Shown here: in pieces, positions 8,027 to 16,940 of the stretch
Layout of the letters: each line of letters begins with the position of its first letter
Position numbering within the stretch: position 1 is the stretch's first letter
Assembly (NCBI GenBank): GCA_024645005.1
Contig: JAHEGS010000001.1
Coordinates: 1-52,355, forward strand
Length of the DNA stretch: 52,355 nucleotides
DNA from: Bacteroidota bacterium
GTDB taxonomy: Bacteria; Bacteroidota; Bacteroidia; NS11-12g; UBA9320
Direction: 5' to 3'
Notes under the pieces: generated by a model
Seen by the model: only the letters and a program-made list of their open reading frames with translations
Database searches by the model: none
Told to the model about the DNA's origin: nothing
Translations under genes and position numbers: made by a program

Positions 8027-9217
8027 ATGCATTAAACTTTTATAAAATATCAGTTGTTTTTTTGCGAGTGCTTTTGTTGAGTAATTATCTTCAATGAGTT
8101 TTCTTGCATTTTTTATGATGGAAGTAAACTCAATTTGGTTGTTATTTAATTTCTGAAAGAGAGTTGAAAATTCAGATGGGGTATCAGCTATGAGTAAATG
8201 TTCACGATCAACATAGTCAATGCCTTGAGCACCAATCGTCGTAGAGACAACCAGTTTCCCAGCTGCCATAGCTTCTAATATTTTTAATCGTATACCACTT
8301 CCACTTTTTAAAGGCACAACGCATACATCACATGATTTAACAAATTGATAGGCATCTTCAACATCTTTAATAACTTCAACCTGATCAATAGAGCTAAACT
8401 CTTTTGCATTGATCCCTTTCCCAGCAAGATTTAATGAATAGTTATTCCATTTTTTAGTAATCAATGGATGGATTTCATTTACATACCAATCAACTGCCTC
8501 TGCATTTGCATGCCATTCCATTGATCCAATGTGATACCAACGTTGAGTTGATGTTGAAGGAGCAAATTTCCATGTATCCAAGTTTATTCCTGCAGGTATC
8601 GTTTTATAAATTCCTTTGGAATGTAGCTGCTTAAATTTATCACTATCTTGATCGGTAACTGGAACTACAGCATCCGCTTGTTTGATGATTTGTGATTCAT
8701 ACCTTTTTAATTGTCTAGATAGAATATTGAGATATAATTTCTTAAATGGATTCTTCTCATTATGAGCGAGACGTTGCCAAATTTCATATTCAACATTATG
8801 CATCCTTAAAACAATCAGACCTTTGTATACTTTACGGATACTTGAAATATACGGGCCCACAAAAGTTCCTTCAAGCTGAACAACATCAAATGATTCACTG
8901 GATAGAAGTTCGATTAATTCTTGTTCGAAAGTTGAATTGTAAAAACGACTTACGTTATATGACTTATTTCTTAAAAGGTGTTTTGAAGCATCATCAAAAT
9001 TAACATCCGTATCAATAGGATGGATGTATAGTTTAGCGTATTTGGTTAATTCTGCTGTAGCTTCTTGGATAGGAGTGTTGTGTTTGTGTCCGTCCAAACA
9101 ATACAAGGTAACATCATGTCCTAATTCGCTAAATGATTTCGTATAATTATATATACCAATAGTCCCTCCCTCGTTTAGAGGCCATGGAACACGATTACTT
9201 ACTTGAAGTATTTTCAT
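8015..9217 (-). CDS. Glycosyltransferase family 4 (GT-B fold)
   Basis: This is a 400-residue GT-B enzyme. The N-terminal acceptor domain begins MKILQVSNRVPWPLNEGG, and the C-terminal donor domain has GSMEWHANAEAVDW and the typical E-x7-E region (GSGIRLKILEAMAAGK), where nucleotide-sugar is bound. It probably transfers a hexose to a cell-surface glycan. The start at 9217 was chosen because its ATG overlaps the TGA of the upstream permease gene as ATGA, the sign of translational coupling. An ATG three codons earlier (9226) is possible. Coupling to an LptF/G-like permease suggests a role in lipopolysaccharide or another envelope glycolipid. The sugar donor cannot be told. Confidence 0.88.
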   Translation of the reverse strand: MKILQVSNRVPWPLNEGGTIGIYNYTKSFSELGHDVTLYCLDGHKHNTPIQEATAELTKYAKLYIHPIDTDVNFDDASKHLLRNKSYNVSRFYNSTFEQELIELLSSESFDVVQLEGTFVGPYISSIRKVYKGLIVLRMHNVEYEIWQRLAHNEKNPFKKLYLNILSRQLKRYESQIIKQADAVVPVTDQDSDKFKQLHSKGIYKTIPAGINLDTWKFAPSTSTQRWYHIGSMEWHANAEAVDWYVNEIHPLITKKWNNYSLNLAGKGINAKEFSSIDQVEVIKDVEDAYQFVKSCDVCVVPLKSGSGIRLKILEAMAAGKLVVSTTIGAQGIDYVDREHLLIADTPSEFSTLFQKLNNNQIEFTSIIKNARKLIEDNYSTKALAKKQLIFYKSLMHKKG

Positions 9218-10731
9218 TTTCTCCATTTTTTAGGAATGACGAGCTTGTAAAAATCAATGTTAAAGAGTTGAGAATCACGGCTTGCCTTATAGGTTAAGAA
9301 AATAGCTAATGGGAAGAATAGTCCCAAGGCCATCCACATCCCTATAATTGGGGGTAAAACACCTTGTTTGATTAACTTCTCACCAAAAATACTCACGACA
9401 TAATATAAGATGAAGAGTAGGATAGAAACTACTAGAGGTAACCCAAATCCACCTTTTTTAATAATGGCACCTAGTGGGGCTCCAATAAAGAAGAGTAAAA
9501 TGCAAGAAACAGCTAATGTGAATTTTCTATGCCATTCAACGGCATATTTTGCTTTAAGCTCTTTTTGACCAGATAGATCATTGATATTGTTGGAGCTAAT
9601 ACGTTTAATGTTGTTTACATTTTGTGCCGCTCTTTCAATGATATCCTCCATTGACATTGCTTTGTATAGTGTTTTCCTTTTCTTGCTTGGAGTTTTATTA
9701 AGTGGATTTATTGCTATACTTGATAACGAATCAGTGGTAGGTAATGATTTAGTTATAGTTATCTTTTTTCTTGATAATAGATAGGCTAATCTTTTAGAAA
9801 CTGAGGTGTCTTGAATATTGATGGTATCTGAAGCCTCAAAGAAATAAGGTTCTATGTAGTCGAAAAGTGAATTATTTTTTTTTGCAATAAAGCGGTTGAG
9901 TGAATCAATTCGAATATCAAGTTGTTTAATATTCATCATTCGATGATCCTCAGAAAATCGCTCTTTATCTGTTCTATTAAAGGCCAATTCGCTCAAATCA
10001 ATGGTTAGGTGATATGATTCAAATGCCATAGTATTGTGTGGCATGGATTTTTTATAATTAGGGTCATTTACCAACTCTTGATATCGTTTGCCATTTTCGA
10101 GGTATAGGGTCATGAATCGGTTGTCATCACTGATTGTCATTTTCCCTCGCTCTGCAATCAGGATATTATTATTTCCATCTTTTCTATTGGTATTAACATA
10201 GATTAATATGTCTTCGATGGTTTGGTTGTCGTCGTGTTTTTTACCTACTCTGATTTGATAGCCTTCAATATCTTTAAAAAATACATTATCAACGATATTC
10301 ATTGCTGGTTTTTTCTGCATTACATCATAGAGTAGAGCTCCCCAACTTAAGTTGGCTTTTGGAATTAGATTATTAGATACAAAGAAAGCACTGATCGCCA
10401 GGATTATGCTAATGAAAAACATGGGTCTCATTGCCTTTAAAAGGGATACTCCAGCACTTTTTATTGCCACTAGTTCATACCGCTCAGCAAGGTTTCCAAA
10501 GACCATGATGGAAGAGAGGAGGATAGCTAAAGGTAAGGCCATAGGAATGAGATGTATGGCAAAATAAAATATGAATTCAAAGATGACAGATACTTCAAGT
10601 CCTTTCCCAACAAGATCCTCAAGATATTTCCAGATGGTTTGCATTAGAAATAAAAACAATGCAACAAAAAAAGTTCCTATGAAAGGCCCAGTGAAGGATT
10701 TAATAAAAAGCCAGTGTAGTTTCTTCAGCAT
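9214..10731 (-). CDS. LptF/LptG (YjgP/YjgQ) family permease
   Basis: This 505-residue membrane protein has the LptF/G layout: three N-terminal membrane helices (about residues 10-125), a large periplasmic jellyroll-type domain, and three C-terminal helices (from AVSCILLFFIGAPLGAIIKKGG). The motif FIGAPLGAIIKKGGFG is typical. In LPS export, LptF/G form the membrane part of the ABC extractor with LptB. Bacteroidota often encode single long members like this one. The ATG at 10731 is preferred over an upstream one at 10839, since a consensus -7 element lies 15 nt before it and the longer form would overlap the divergent gene. Confidence 0.88.
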   Translation of the reverse strand: MLKKLHWLFIKSFTGPFIGTFFVALFLFLMQTIWKYLEDLVGKGLEVSVIFEFIFYFAIHLIPMALPLAILLSSIMVFGNLAERYELVAIKSAGVSLLKAMRPMFFISIILAISAFFVSNNLIPKANLSWGALLYDVMQKKPAMNIVDNVFFKDIEGYQIRVGKKHDDNQTIEDILIYVNTNRKDGNNNILIAERGKMTISDDNRFMTLYLENGKRYQELVNDPNYKKSMPHNTMAFESYHLTIDLSELAFNRTDKERFSEDHRMMNIKQLDIRIDSLNRFIAKKNNSLFDYIEPYFFEASDTINIQDTSVSKRLAYLLSRKKITITKSLPTTDSLSSIAINPLNKTPSKKRKTLYKAMSMEDIIERAAQNVNNIKRISSNNINDLSGQKELKAKYAVEWHRKFTLAVSCILLFFIGAPLGAIIKKGGFGLPLVVSILLFILYYVVSIFGEKLIKQGVLPPIIGMWMALGLFFPLAIFLTYKASRDSQLFNIDFYKLVIPKKWRK

Positions 10732-10746
10732 GCTAGAACTTGATTT

Positions 10747-10754
10747 CAAAAATA
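10747..10754 (-). promoter_or_regulatory. Promoter -7 element of the LptF/G-like gene
   Basis: The minus strand reads TATTTTTG, an exact TAnnTTTG match 15 nt before the ATG at 10731. It falls inside the longest possible reading frame of the gene and so argues against the longer form. Confidence 0.55.
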
Positions 10755-10810
10755 GGTAGTACACCGTTTTAAAAGTGTATTTTCGAGTTAAATTATTTTT
10801 CATTGTAGAA

Positions 10811-11977
10811 ATGAACTTAGTTCGATCACTGCTTATCATTGTCTTAACGCTAGTAACGTTATCATCTTCGGCTCAGAGATACAGAGCTAATTATAGAGCG
10901 ATTAAGAAGATACAGCGATTATCTAAAAAAGGAAAGTATGAAGATGCAGAAATTAGAATGCGATCCATTCTTAATCGATATCCTGTCAGTAAAATACTAT
11001 GGGATGATTATATCAAAATAACATTCGAAAATTACCTTCAGAAAGTAAATTCTGGTGGATCAGAAAAAGATGTTCAGAATGCACTTTATAGTCATTACAA
11101 CGCGGTATATTTCGCTAATATGTCAGTTCCATTTAATTCAAAAGCCAGTGGATTATTAAGAGGCCTATATGTCGATAAAATTTATTTTTCTAAAAAAACA
11201 GTGGATGATGAATCATTGAAGCTTTATGAGAAAGCTATCATTGAGATGGATGCTGAAAATTATCAATATGCAATTGAACTATTTGAAAAATCGTATTCAT
11301 TAGATTCAAGCAATTATTCAGCTATAATTGGTTTAGGAAAATCGCATTCAAAATTGGAGTATTATGGAAAGGCAATACAATATTACAAGCAAGCTAAACA
11401 GATTCAGCCCTTCATAAATGTATCAAATGTGCTTTTAGTTTCGGCTTTAATTGCGAAAGGAGAATCGTCGAAAGCTTTAGAAGTATGTAAAAAGAGTCTT
11501 TTAGTTTATCCAGAAGAATTTGTTTTTAGTATGATGAATTCAATACTAGAAAGTCAAAACAAACAATTGTACCGAAACTGGATTCTGCGTTTATCATCCA
11601 TTAATAATGTCAGTGATTACTATCAAAGGGGTCAGCTATTTGATGAACATATGCATTTTTCTCACTACATAGATGCACTAGAAAATGGAAAGAAATATTA
11701 TGATCTTAATGGTCTCCTAAAAGAAGATGTTACGCTTCCAATAAGTCAGTATTTAGAAGTGTATTGTTGGGAAAAAATGCTTGAAGCAACAGAAGGAGAG
11801 GACATCCCAGCATTGAGCTATGCACGATACATAAAAGAGAAGGGTTTACTTGAGCCATATGTGCTTATCAATTTATTTAATGTAGACCTTTATGCTCAAT
11901 TCCAACATTTTATAGAGAATAAGAAAGGTGTTGCTGAAAATTTCATCAATCAGCACTTAATTTCAGGTGGATTATAG
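10811..11977 (+). CDS. Exported TPR protein
   Basis: The protein has 388 residues with a signal peptide (residues 1-22, ending SSSAQ). TPR-like helices are visible, the clearest at about residues 140-215 (NYQYAIELFEKSYSLD, YYGKAIQYYKQAKQIQ). An upstream in-frame start at 10775 would place 12 extra residues before the signal peptide, so the ATG at 10811 was chosen. The gene is divergent from the LptF/G-like permease, with 79 bp between starts, and convergent with valS. The function is unknown. It is likely a periplasmic scaffold. Confidence 0.75.
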   Translation: MNLVRSLLIIVLTLVTLSSSAQRYRANYRAIKKIQRLSKKGKYEDAEIRMRSILNRYPVSKILWDDYIKITFENYLQKVNSGGSEKDVQNALYSHYNAVYFANMSVPFNSKASGLLRGLYVDKIYFSKKTVDDESLKLYEKAIIEMDAENYQYAIELFEKSYSLDSSNYSAIIGLGKSHSKLEYYGKAIQYYKQAKQIQPFINVSNVLLVSALIAKGESSKALEVCKKSLLVYPEEFVFSMMNSILESQNKQLYRNWILRLSSINNVSDYYQRGQLFDEHMHFSHYIDALENGKKYYDLNGLLKEDVTLPISQYLEVYCWEKMLEATEGEDIPALSYARYIKEKGLLEPYVLINLFNVDLYAQFQHFIENKKGVAENFINQHLISGGL

Positions 11978-11987
11978 ATGTATAGAA

Positions 11988-14585
11988 TCAAGACTGGCTT
12001 TGCAGTCGCTCAATTTTACGCAATGTATCTTCCTTTTTCTTCTGTTCATTTGCAATAACCTCGGGTTTAGCATTAGCCATGAACTTCTCATTATTCAGTT
12101 TTTTCTCTATGCCAATTAAAAATCCTTGTAATCGTTTAATTTCTTTTTGATTAGAAGCGGTATCAATTTCTTTGACAAAATCTTGGAAAGTAATAACAAC
12201 CTCATCAGTACCAATTAAAACCTTGAAAGGGGTGCTTTCGCTGGCTTTTACTGATATTGATGCATTTGCAAGCTTATGAATGATTCCCTCTGTTGATTCG
12301 TAAATGGTATTATTCTTTACATTTAATTGTATAAATGCGGGTATCTTTGGAGATATCCCATTTTCATTTCTTTTAGCTCTAATTTCAGAAACTAGATTAA
12401 ATATGTTTTGATGGATTGAGACTCCTAATGGTTCTTGGTTAGGCCAATTTTGTTGGTTGATGTATTGTCCGTTTCTTTCACCTAATCCATGCCATAATTC
12501 TTCCGTGATAAATGGCATGAATGGATGTAGAAGTTTTAATATTTGATCAAACATTTGAATAACTTTATCCGAATCTTTAGCATATACCGGGTGACCATAT
12601 GCAGGTTTAATCATTTCTAAATACCAACCACTGAAGTCATCTCGTGTCAATTTGTAGAGTTCCATCAACGCATCGGATATTCTGAAGTCATCAAAATAGG
12701 AGTTTATCCTTTCAATGGTTAGACTAAGTTTATGGCTCATCCATTGATGTGCTTGTAAACTGTGATTTTTTGAAAATTCATCTTGAACTTCAGTAACTTC
12801 TAATCCCTTAATTAAACGGAATGAATTCCACAATTTATTACAAAAGTTTCGACCTTGCTCACACAAAGCTTCATCAAATAAGATGTCGTTTCCTGCAGGA
12901 GCACTTAACATTAGTCCCATTCGAACTCCATCGGTTCCGAATTTTTCCATTAAACGAATAGGGTCTGGGCTATTGCCCAAAGACTTAGACATTTTTCGTC
13001 TATCCTTATCTCTAACTATTCCTGTAAAATATACGTTTTTGAATGGAATTTGCTTTTTAAAAGCATGGCCAGCCATGACCATTCTTGCTACCCAAAAGAA
13101 AATAATATCTGGGGCTGTTACCAGATCAGAAGTAGGGTAGTAGTAGTCTAATTCTTTTTGACCTTCATTTTTAAAACCATCAAAAACACTGATTGGCCAC
13201 AACCAACTACTGAACCAAGTGTCCAATACATCTTCGTCTTGTTTTAAATCAGATGCAGTCCATTTTGGATTAGTCGATTTTTTAATTGCTTCTTCAGCAG
13301 TCTTTGCGATGATTGGAGAACCGTCAGGGGTGTACCATGCTGGAATTCGATGCCCCCACCATAATTGTCTAGAAATACACCAGTCTTTGATGTTTTCAAG
13401 CCAGTGGCGATACGTATTTTTAAATTTAGCAGGATGAAATTGAATTTTATCATTCATCACATCCGAGAGTGACTCTGGATATTCCTCCATGAATTTCTTC
13501 ATGTCCACAAACCATTGTGCTGAAAGACGAGGTTCGACTATAGCTTTGGTACGTTCACTTTTTCCTACTTTGTTTACGATTTGCTCGGTTTTTATCAATT
13601 TTCCTTGTTTCTCAAGCTCATTAATCACTAGTTTTCTTGCTTTAAACCGATCTTCGCCAACAAAAATTTGAGCAGATTTACTTAGAGTTCCATCGTCATT
13701 AAAGCAGTCAATGGTGGCTAATTGATGTTTTTTGCCGAGTTCGTAATCATTAAAGTCATGGGCTGGAGTGACTTTCAATGCTCCTGTACCAAATTCAATG
13801 TCAATATATTCATCAGCAATGATTGGGATAGACCTCTTAATCAATGGAACTAAACACGACTTTCCGACTAAATGCTTGTATCTTTCATCATTTGGATGCA
13901 CACATATAGCGGTGTCACCCATAATTGTCTCAGGTCTGGTAGTAGCTATTTGTATTGATTCATCACTTTCAGAAAGCGAATAGTTAATGTAGTAAAGTTG
14001 AGCATTTTGTTCTTCATGATTAACTTCCTCATCGCTTAAAGCGGTTTTCCCAACAGGATCCCAATTAATCATTCGAGTTCCATGGTAGATAAAACCCTTA
14101 GCGTGCAAATCGATGAAAGAATCAATGACAGCCTCAGATAAATCAGGTTCCATGGTAAATCGTGTTCGTTCCCAATCGCAACTACATCCCAGTTTTTTTA
14201 ATTGATCAAGAATGATATTTCCGTATTTATTTTTCCAATCAAAAGCATGATCTAGAAATTCTTCTCTGGAGATATTATCTTTTGATATTCCTTGATCTTT
14301 TAGTTGTTGAACTACTTTATTTTCAGTCGCAATAGATGCATGATCGGTTCCAGGAACCCAGCAAGCATTAAAACCAAGCATGCGAGAACGTCTAACTAAG
14401 ATATCTTGAATAGTATTATTTAGCATGTGCCCCATGTGAAGGATTCCAGTCACATTGGGTGGTGGCATAACTACAGTATAGCTTGGTCTCTCATCTGGTA
14501 TAGATGAAAATATTTTTTTCTCAATCCACTCGTTATACCAACGTTGCTCAATACCTTCTGGGTTATATTTTGCTGAAATCTCCAT
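11988..14585 (-). CDS. valS: Valyl-tRNA synthetase
   Basis: The 865-residue class I synthetase charges tRNA-Val. The HIGH-type motif HMGH is at residues 50-53 and KMSKS is at about 531-535. The editing domain, anticodon-binding helices and the C-terminal coiled-coil arm (IKRLQGFLIGIEKKL to the end) are all present, matching full-length bacterial ValS. The ATG at 14585 (MEISAKYNPEGIEQRW) was preferred to a start 20 codons upstream because the longer form would begin inside the rplS terminator. A near-consensus -7 element (TTTATTTG at 14636-14629) overlaps the T-tract of that terminator. Confidence 0.97.
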   Translation of the reverse strand: MEISAKYNPEGIEQRWYNEWIEKKIFSSIPDERPSYTVVMPPPNVTGILHMGHMLNNTIQDILVRRSRMLGFNACWVPGTDHASIATENKVVQQLKDQGISKDNISREEFLDHAFDWKNKYGNIILDQLKKLGCSCDWERTRFTMEPDLSEAVIDSFIDLHAKGFIYHGTRMINWDPVGKTALSDEEVNHEEQNAQLYYINYSLSESDESIQIATTRPETIMGDTAICVHPNDERYKHLVGKSCLVPLIKRSIPIIADEYIDIEFGTGALKVTPAHDFNDYELGKKHQLATIDCFNDDGTLSKSAQIFVGEDRFKARKLVINELEKQGKLIKTEQIVNKVGKSERTKAIVEPRLSAQWFVDMKKFMEEYPESLSDVMNDKIQFHPAKFKNTYRHWLENIKDWCISRQLWWGHRIPAWYTPDGSPIIAKTAEEAIKKSTNPKWTASDLKQDEDVLDTWFSSWLWPISVFDGFKNEGQKELDYYYPTSDLVTAPDIIFFWVARMVMAGHAFKKQIPFKNVYFTGIVRDKDRRKMSKSLGNSPDPIRLMEKFGTDGVRMGLMLSAPAGNDILFDEALCEQGRNFCNKLWNSFRLIKGLEVTEVQDEFSKNHSLQAHQWMSHKLSLTIERINSYFDDFRISDALMELYKLTRDDFSGWYLEMIKPAYGHPVYAKDSDKVIQMFDQILKLLHPFMPFITEELWHGLGERNGQYINQQNWPNQEPLGVSIHQNIFNLVSEIRAKRNENGISPKIPAFIQLNVKNNTIYESTEGIIHKLANASISVKASESTPFKVLIGTDEVVITFQDFVKEIDTASNQKEIKRLQGFLIGIEKKLNNEKFMANAKPEVIANEQKKKEDTLRKIERLQSQS

Positions 14586-14633
14586 GATTTGTTCTTGGTT
14601 GTAATTTTTTTGTGTGATGTATATTATGCAAAT

Positions 14634-14669
14634 AAAAAAGCCCATCGTGGCATTACCAAGACGGGCTTT
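14634..14669 (-). terminator. Terminator of rplS
   Basis: On the minus strand AAAGCCC (14669-14663) pairs with GGGCTTT (14643-14637), an inner TTGG/CCA stem extends it, and a T-run follows to 14634. It lies 31 bp behind the rplS stop codon. Confidence 0.75.
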
Positions 14670-14699
14670 GTATAATTTGAATAATCTATTTTGTATTGA

Positions 14700-15041
14700 T
14701 TATCTTTTTTCTTTGATTCGAGCACTTTTACCTGAACGACCACGTAGATAGAATATTCTAGCCCTTCTAACTTTACCTCTACGATTGACTTCAATTTTAT
14801 CGATGTTAGGTGAATTCAAAGGAAATATTCTTTCAACACCAACGCCACTACTGATTTTTCGTACCGTGAATGTTTCATCTAATCCAGAATTTCTGCACTG
14901 AAGAACAGTACCTTGGAATACCTGAATACGTTCTTTGTCACCCTCTTTAATTTTATAGTGAACTGAAACGTTGTCGCCTGCTGCAAATTCTGGGATGTCG
15001 GTTCTTATTTGTTCTGCTGCTATTTGCTTTACTAAATCCAT
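14700..15041 (-). CDS. rplS: Ribosomal protein L19
   Basis: The 113-residue L19 sits at the interface of the large and small ribosomal subunits. Family motifs are evident: the N-terminal region [19 protein letters not shown], the central [23 protein letters not shown], and the basic C-terminus [23 protein letters not shown]. The start at 15041 fits the usual L19 N-terminus. Longer in-frame sequence upstream has no L19 character and contains the promoter. It is monocistronic, with its own terminator before valS. Confidence 0.97.
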   Translation of the reverse strand: MDLVKQIAAEQIRTDIPEFAAGDNVSVHYKIKEGDKERIQVFQGTVLQCRNSGLDETFTVRKISSGVGVERIFPLNSPNIDKIEVNRRGKVRRARIFYLRGRSGKSARIKEKR

Positions 15042-15059
15042 TTTTTTAATAAGTGGGTG

Positions 15060-15067
15060 CAAAAGTA
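15060..15067 (-). promoter_or_regulatory. Promoter -7 element of rplS
   Basis: The minus strand reads TACTTTTG, an exact TAnnTTTG match ending 18 nt before the rplS ATG. Confidence 0.6.
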
Positions 15068-15163
15068 ATAAAAAGAATGAGGGCTTATTAACATTATTTA
15101 AAAAAATGTCGATATTTAAGAAGAAAAAAGAATCGGTATTTAGGTAGATATACAAATAAATTT

Positions 15164-15171
15164 TACTTTTG
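15164..15171 (+). promoter_or_regulatory. Promoter -7 element of rplU-rpmA
   Basis: TACTTTTG, the same octamer as in the divergent rplS promoter, ends 16 nt before the rplU ATG. Confidence 0.6.
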
Positions 15172-15187
15172 CAGCTCTAAAAATAAT

Positions 15188-15502
15188 ATGTACGCAATAG
15201 TTGATATAGCAGGCAAGCAATTTAAGGTTCAAAAAGATCAAAAATTGTATGTCCATAGATTAGGTGAAGACACCGGCAAATCATTTAGTTTTGACAACGT
15301 AATGCTTGTTGAAGATTCGGGTAAAGTAACTGTAGGAACTCCATCAATTAAAGGAGCCACTGTAAAAGCTAAAGTACTTGACCATCTTAAAGGAGACAAG
15401 GTTATTGTTTTTAAGAAAAAGAGAAGAAAAGGGTACAAGGTTAAAAATGGTCACAGACAGTATCTAACACAAATTCAAATAGAAAGCATTAAGGCAAAAT
15501 AA
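15188..15502 (+). CDS. rplU: Ribosomal protein L21
   Basis: The 104-residue protein is full-length L21, which binds 23S rRNA in the large subunit. It starts MYAIVDIAGKQFKVQKDQ and contains the conserved basic stretch VIVFKKKRRKGYKVKNGHRQ, typical of L21 (KMRRRKHYRKRxGHRQ-like). It forms an operon with rpmA 3 bp downstream, the near-universal arrangement in bacteria. Confidence 0.98.
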   Translation: MYAIVDIAGKQFKVQKDQKLYVHRLGEDTGKSFSFDNVMLVEDSGKVTVGTPSIKGATVKAKVLDHLKGDKVIVFKKKRRKGYKVKNGHRQYLTQIQIESIKAK

Positions 15503-15505
15503 ACC

Positions 15506-15754
15506 ATGGCACATAAAAAAGGAGCTGGAAGTAGTAAAAATGGAAGAGAGTCGCACAGTAAACGACTTGGTGTTAAAATATTCGGTGGGCAAGAGTGCAT
15601 CGCCGGCAACATATTGGTTAGACAACGTGGTACAGTTCACCACCCTGGTAAAAATGTGGGTATGGGTAAAGATCACACTCTATTTGCACTAACTGATGGT
15701 AAAGTAGAGTTTAAGAAAAAAGCAAATAATCGTTCGTTTGTGAACGTAGTTTAA
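15506..15754 (+). CDS. rpmA: Ribosomal protein L27
   Basis: The 82-residue L27 starts [20 protein letters not shown], with the conserved Gly-rich N-terminal arm that reaches the peptidyl-transferase centre. There is no N-terminal extension, so no Prp-type processing as in Firmicutes is expected. It is co-transcribed with rplU. Only an AT-rich stretch, no strong terminator, follows before the small-RNA promoter. Confidence 0.98.
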   Translation: MAHKKGAGSSKNGRESHSKRLGVKIFGGQECIAGNILVRQRGTVHHPGKNVGMGKDHTLFALTDGKVEFKKKANNRSFVNVV

Positions 15755-15781
15755 AAAAATATTTTTTTTTTATTCGGATTG

Positions 15782-15811
15782 TTGTTCATCTGAATATTAG
15801 TTATAAATTTG
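15782..15811 (+). promoter_or_regulatory. Full Bacteroidota promoter in the rpmA-yggS gap
   Basis: TTG at 15782-15784 (-33) and TAAATTTG at 15804-15811 (-7) are spaced by exactly 19 nt, the optimal form of this promoter class. No reading frame follows; a strong terminator stands about 120 nt downstream. Confidence 0.7.
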
Positions 15812-15816
15812 TACCA

Positions 15817-15946
15817 ACAAACAAGGCAATCATTAAGCGTCTCAATAAAATAGAGGCAATATAGATTAAAGACCTTGGGCGTTCTAGCCCAAGATTTAGA
15901 GTTTTCATAGTCAATTGAAAAGGTCCTCTCGGGGACCTTTTCTTAT
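15817..15946 (+). ncRNA. Candidate free-standing small RNA
   Basis: A well-formed promoter and a strong intrinsic terminator (15917-15942) bracket about 130 nt without a credible reading frame. In the centre is a GC-rich hairpin CTTGGGC/GCCCAAG (15874-15880 with 15887-15893), extended by TAAA/TTTA (15867-15870 with 15895-15898) across a small bulge and flanked by less paired sequence. The signature loops of SRP RNA and of tmRNA are not seen. A 6S-like RNA (for example the Flavobacteria 6S type) or an unclassified regulator is possible. The start is inferred from the -7 element. Confidence 0.5.
15917..15946 (+). terminator. Terminator of the candidate small RNA
   Basis: A perfect 10-bp stem (15917-15926 with 15933-15942) with a 6-base loop is followed by a T-rich tract. 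It may also serve the convergent yggS-like gene, whose stop is at 15964. Confidence 0.8.
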
Positions 15947-15963
15947 TTATATCATTTTGTAAT

Positions 15964-16608
15964 TTATTGAAAGATTTTACTCCCTACTCGAATTAGAGAA
16001 CTACCACATTCGATCGCCTGAATGTAATCACCACTCATACCCATTGAAAGTGTAGTCCAGTTCAGCTGATCTTTCCATTTATTGAAAAAGGATTCAAGTT
16101 TTTTGAATTCAGATTTTATAATCGCTGTGTCAGGCGTATTGGTTGCCATACCCATTAAACCTAGGAGCTCAATATTTTTAAATTCTGAAATTTCATTAGA
16201 TTCGATAATTTGAGTAAGGTCATTCATTGAAAAACCATATTTATGTTCCTCCTCAGCAATATGAACTTGTAAAAGAATAGGAATAACTCGGTGATTCTTT
16301 CTTGCTTCTTTATTAATTTCTTTGAGTAACTTAATACGATCAACGGATTGTATAAGATGGATAAACGGAGCTATAAATTTAACCTTGTTGGTTTGTAAAT
16401 GACCAATCATATGCCAACGGATGTCATTTGGCATCAATTCTTTCTTTTTTGTGAGTTCTTGAACTCTATTCTCAGCAAAATCTCGCTGATTCGCCTCATA
16501 TACTTGATTTAATTCCTCAATGGTTCTATATTTTGAAACCACAACTAATTCGACATTTCCTATTTCTTGCCGTATTTGTGTGATATTTTCGCGTATAGAA
16601 TGAGACAT
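15964..16608 (-). CDS. YggS/PLPBP family pyridoxal-phosphate homeostasis protein
   Basis: The 214-residue protein binds PLP in an alanine-racemase-like barrel without known enzymatic activity and helps vitamin B6 and amino-acid homeostasis. The PLP lysine is expected at Lys26 in VVVSKYR. Conserved family stretches FAENRVQEL, WHMIGHLQTNK and LSMGMSGDY are present. The length fits the family. The ATG at 16608 lies 10 nt behind a consensus -7 element. Its first 9 bp overlap the start of the divergent DUF4296 gene. Confidence 0.93.
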   Translation of the reverse strand: MSHSIRENITQIRQEIGNVELVVVSKYRTIEELNQVYEANQRDFAENRVQELTKKKELMPNDIRWHMIGHLQTNKVKFIAPFIHLIQSVDRIKLLKEINKEARKNHRVIPILLQVHIAEEEHKYGFSMNDLTQIIESNEISEFKNIELLGLMGMATNTPDTAIIKSEFKKLESFFNKWKDQLNWTTLSMGMSGDYIQAIECGSSLIRVGSKIFQ

Positions 16609-16938
16609 ATTTTCGTCGCAAAGATATTTTTACTTTATTTAATAGTTATAATTTTTGGATGCAACTCAAATACAGAACAGAAACCTGATGGTGTAATTGA
16701 AGAAAAAGTAATGATTGAGATTATAAAAGATCTAAAAATATTAGATGCAGCCCAAAAATCGTTTGTAACGGGAAGTATTGAAGGGAAAATGATGAGAGAT
16801 ACTTCTTACACTATTGTATTTAACAAGTATAACACAAATGCAGAACAATTTGATAGTAGTCTACGATCATATGCCAGAAATCCTAAAATATTGGCTCAAT
16901 TAATGGATGAAGTCGGTAAGAAGATAAATCGTTACTAG
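16600..16938 (+). CDS. DUF4296 lipoprotein
   Basis: The 112-residue protein has a signal peptide and a lipobox ending at Cys21 (IIFGC), giving a lipid-anchored product. The remainder is the helical DUF4296 domain, known only from Bacteroidota (EKVMIEIIKDLKILDA and later KILAQLMDEVGKKI). The function is unknown. The ATG at 16600 was chosen over one at 16567 because the lipoprotein signal begins there. It overlaps the divergent yggS-like start by 9 bp and is followed after 2 bp by mutS2, so it is likely in one operon with it. Confidence 0.85.
   Translation: MRHIFVAKIFLLYLIVIIFGCNSNTEQKPDGVIEEKVMIEIIKDLKILDAAQKSFVTGSIEGKMMRDTSYTIVFNKYNTNAEQFDSSLRSYARNPKILAQLMDEVGKKINRY
16619..16626 (-). promoter_or_regulatory. 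Promoter -7 element of the yggS-like gene
   Basis: The minus strand reads TATCTTTG, an exact TAnnTTTG match ending 10 nt before the ATG at 16608. It lies inside the coding sequence of the divergent DUF4296 gene. Confidence 0.6.
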
Positions 16939-16940
16939 TT

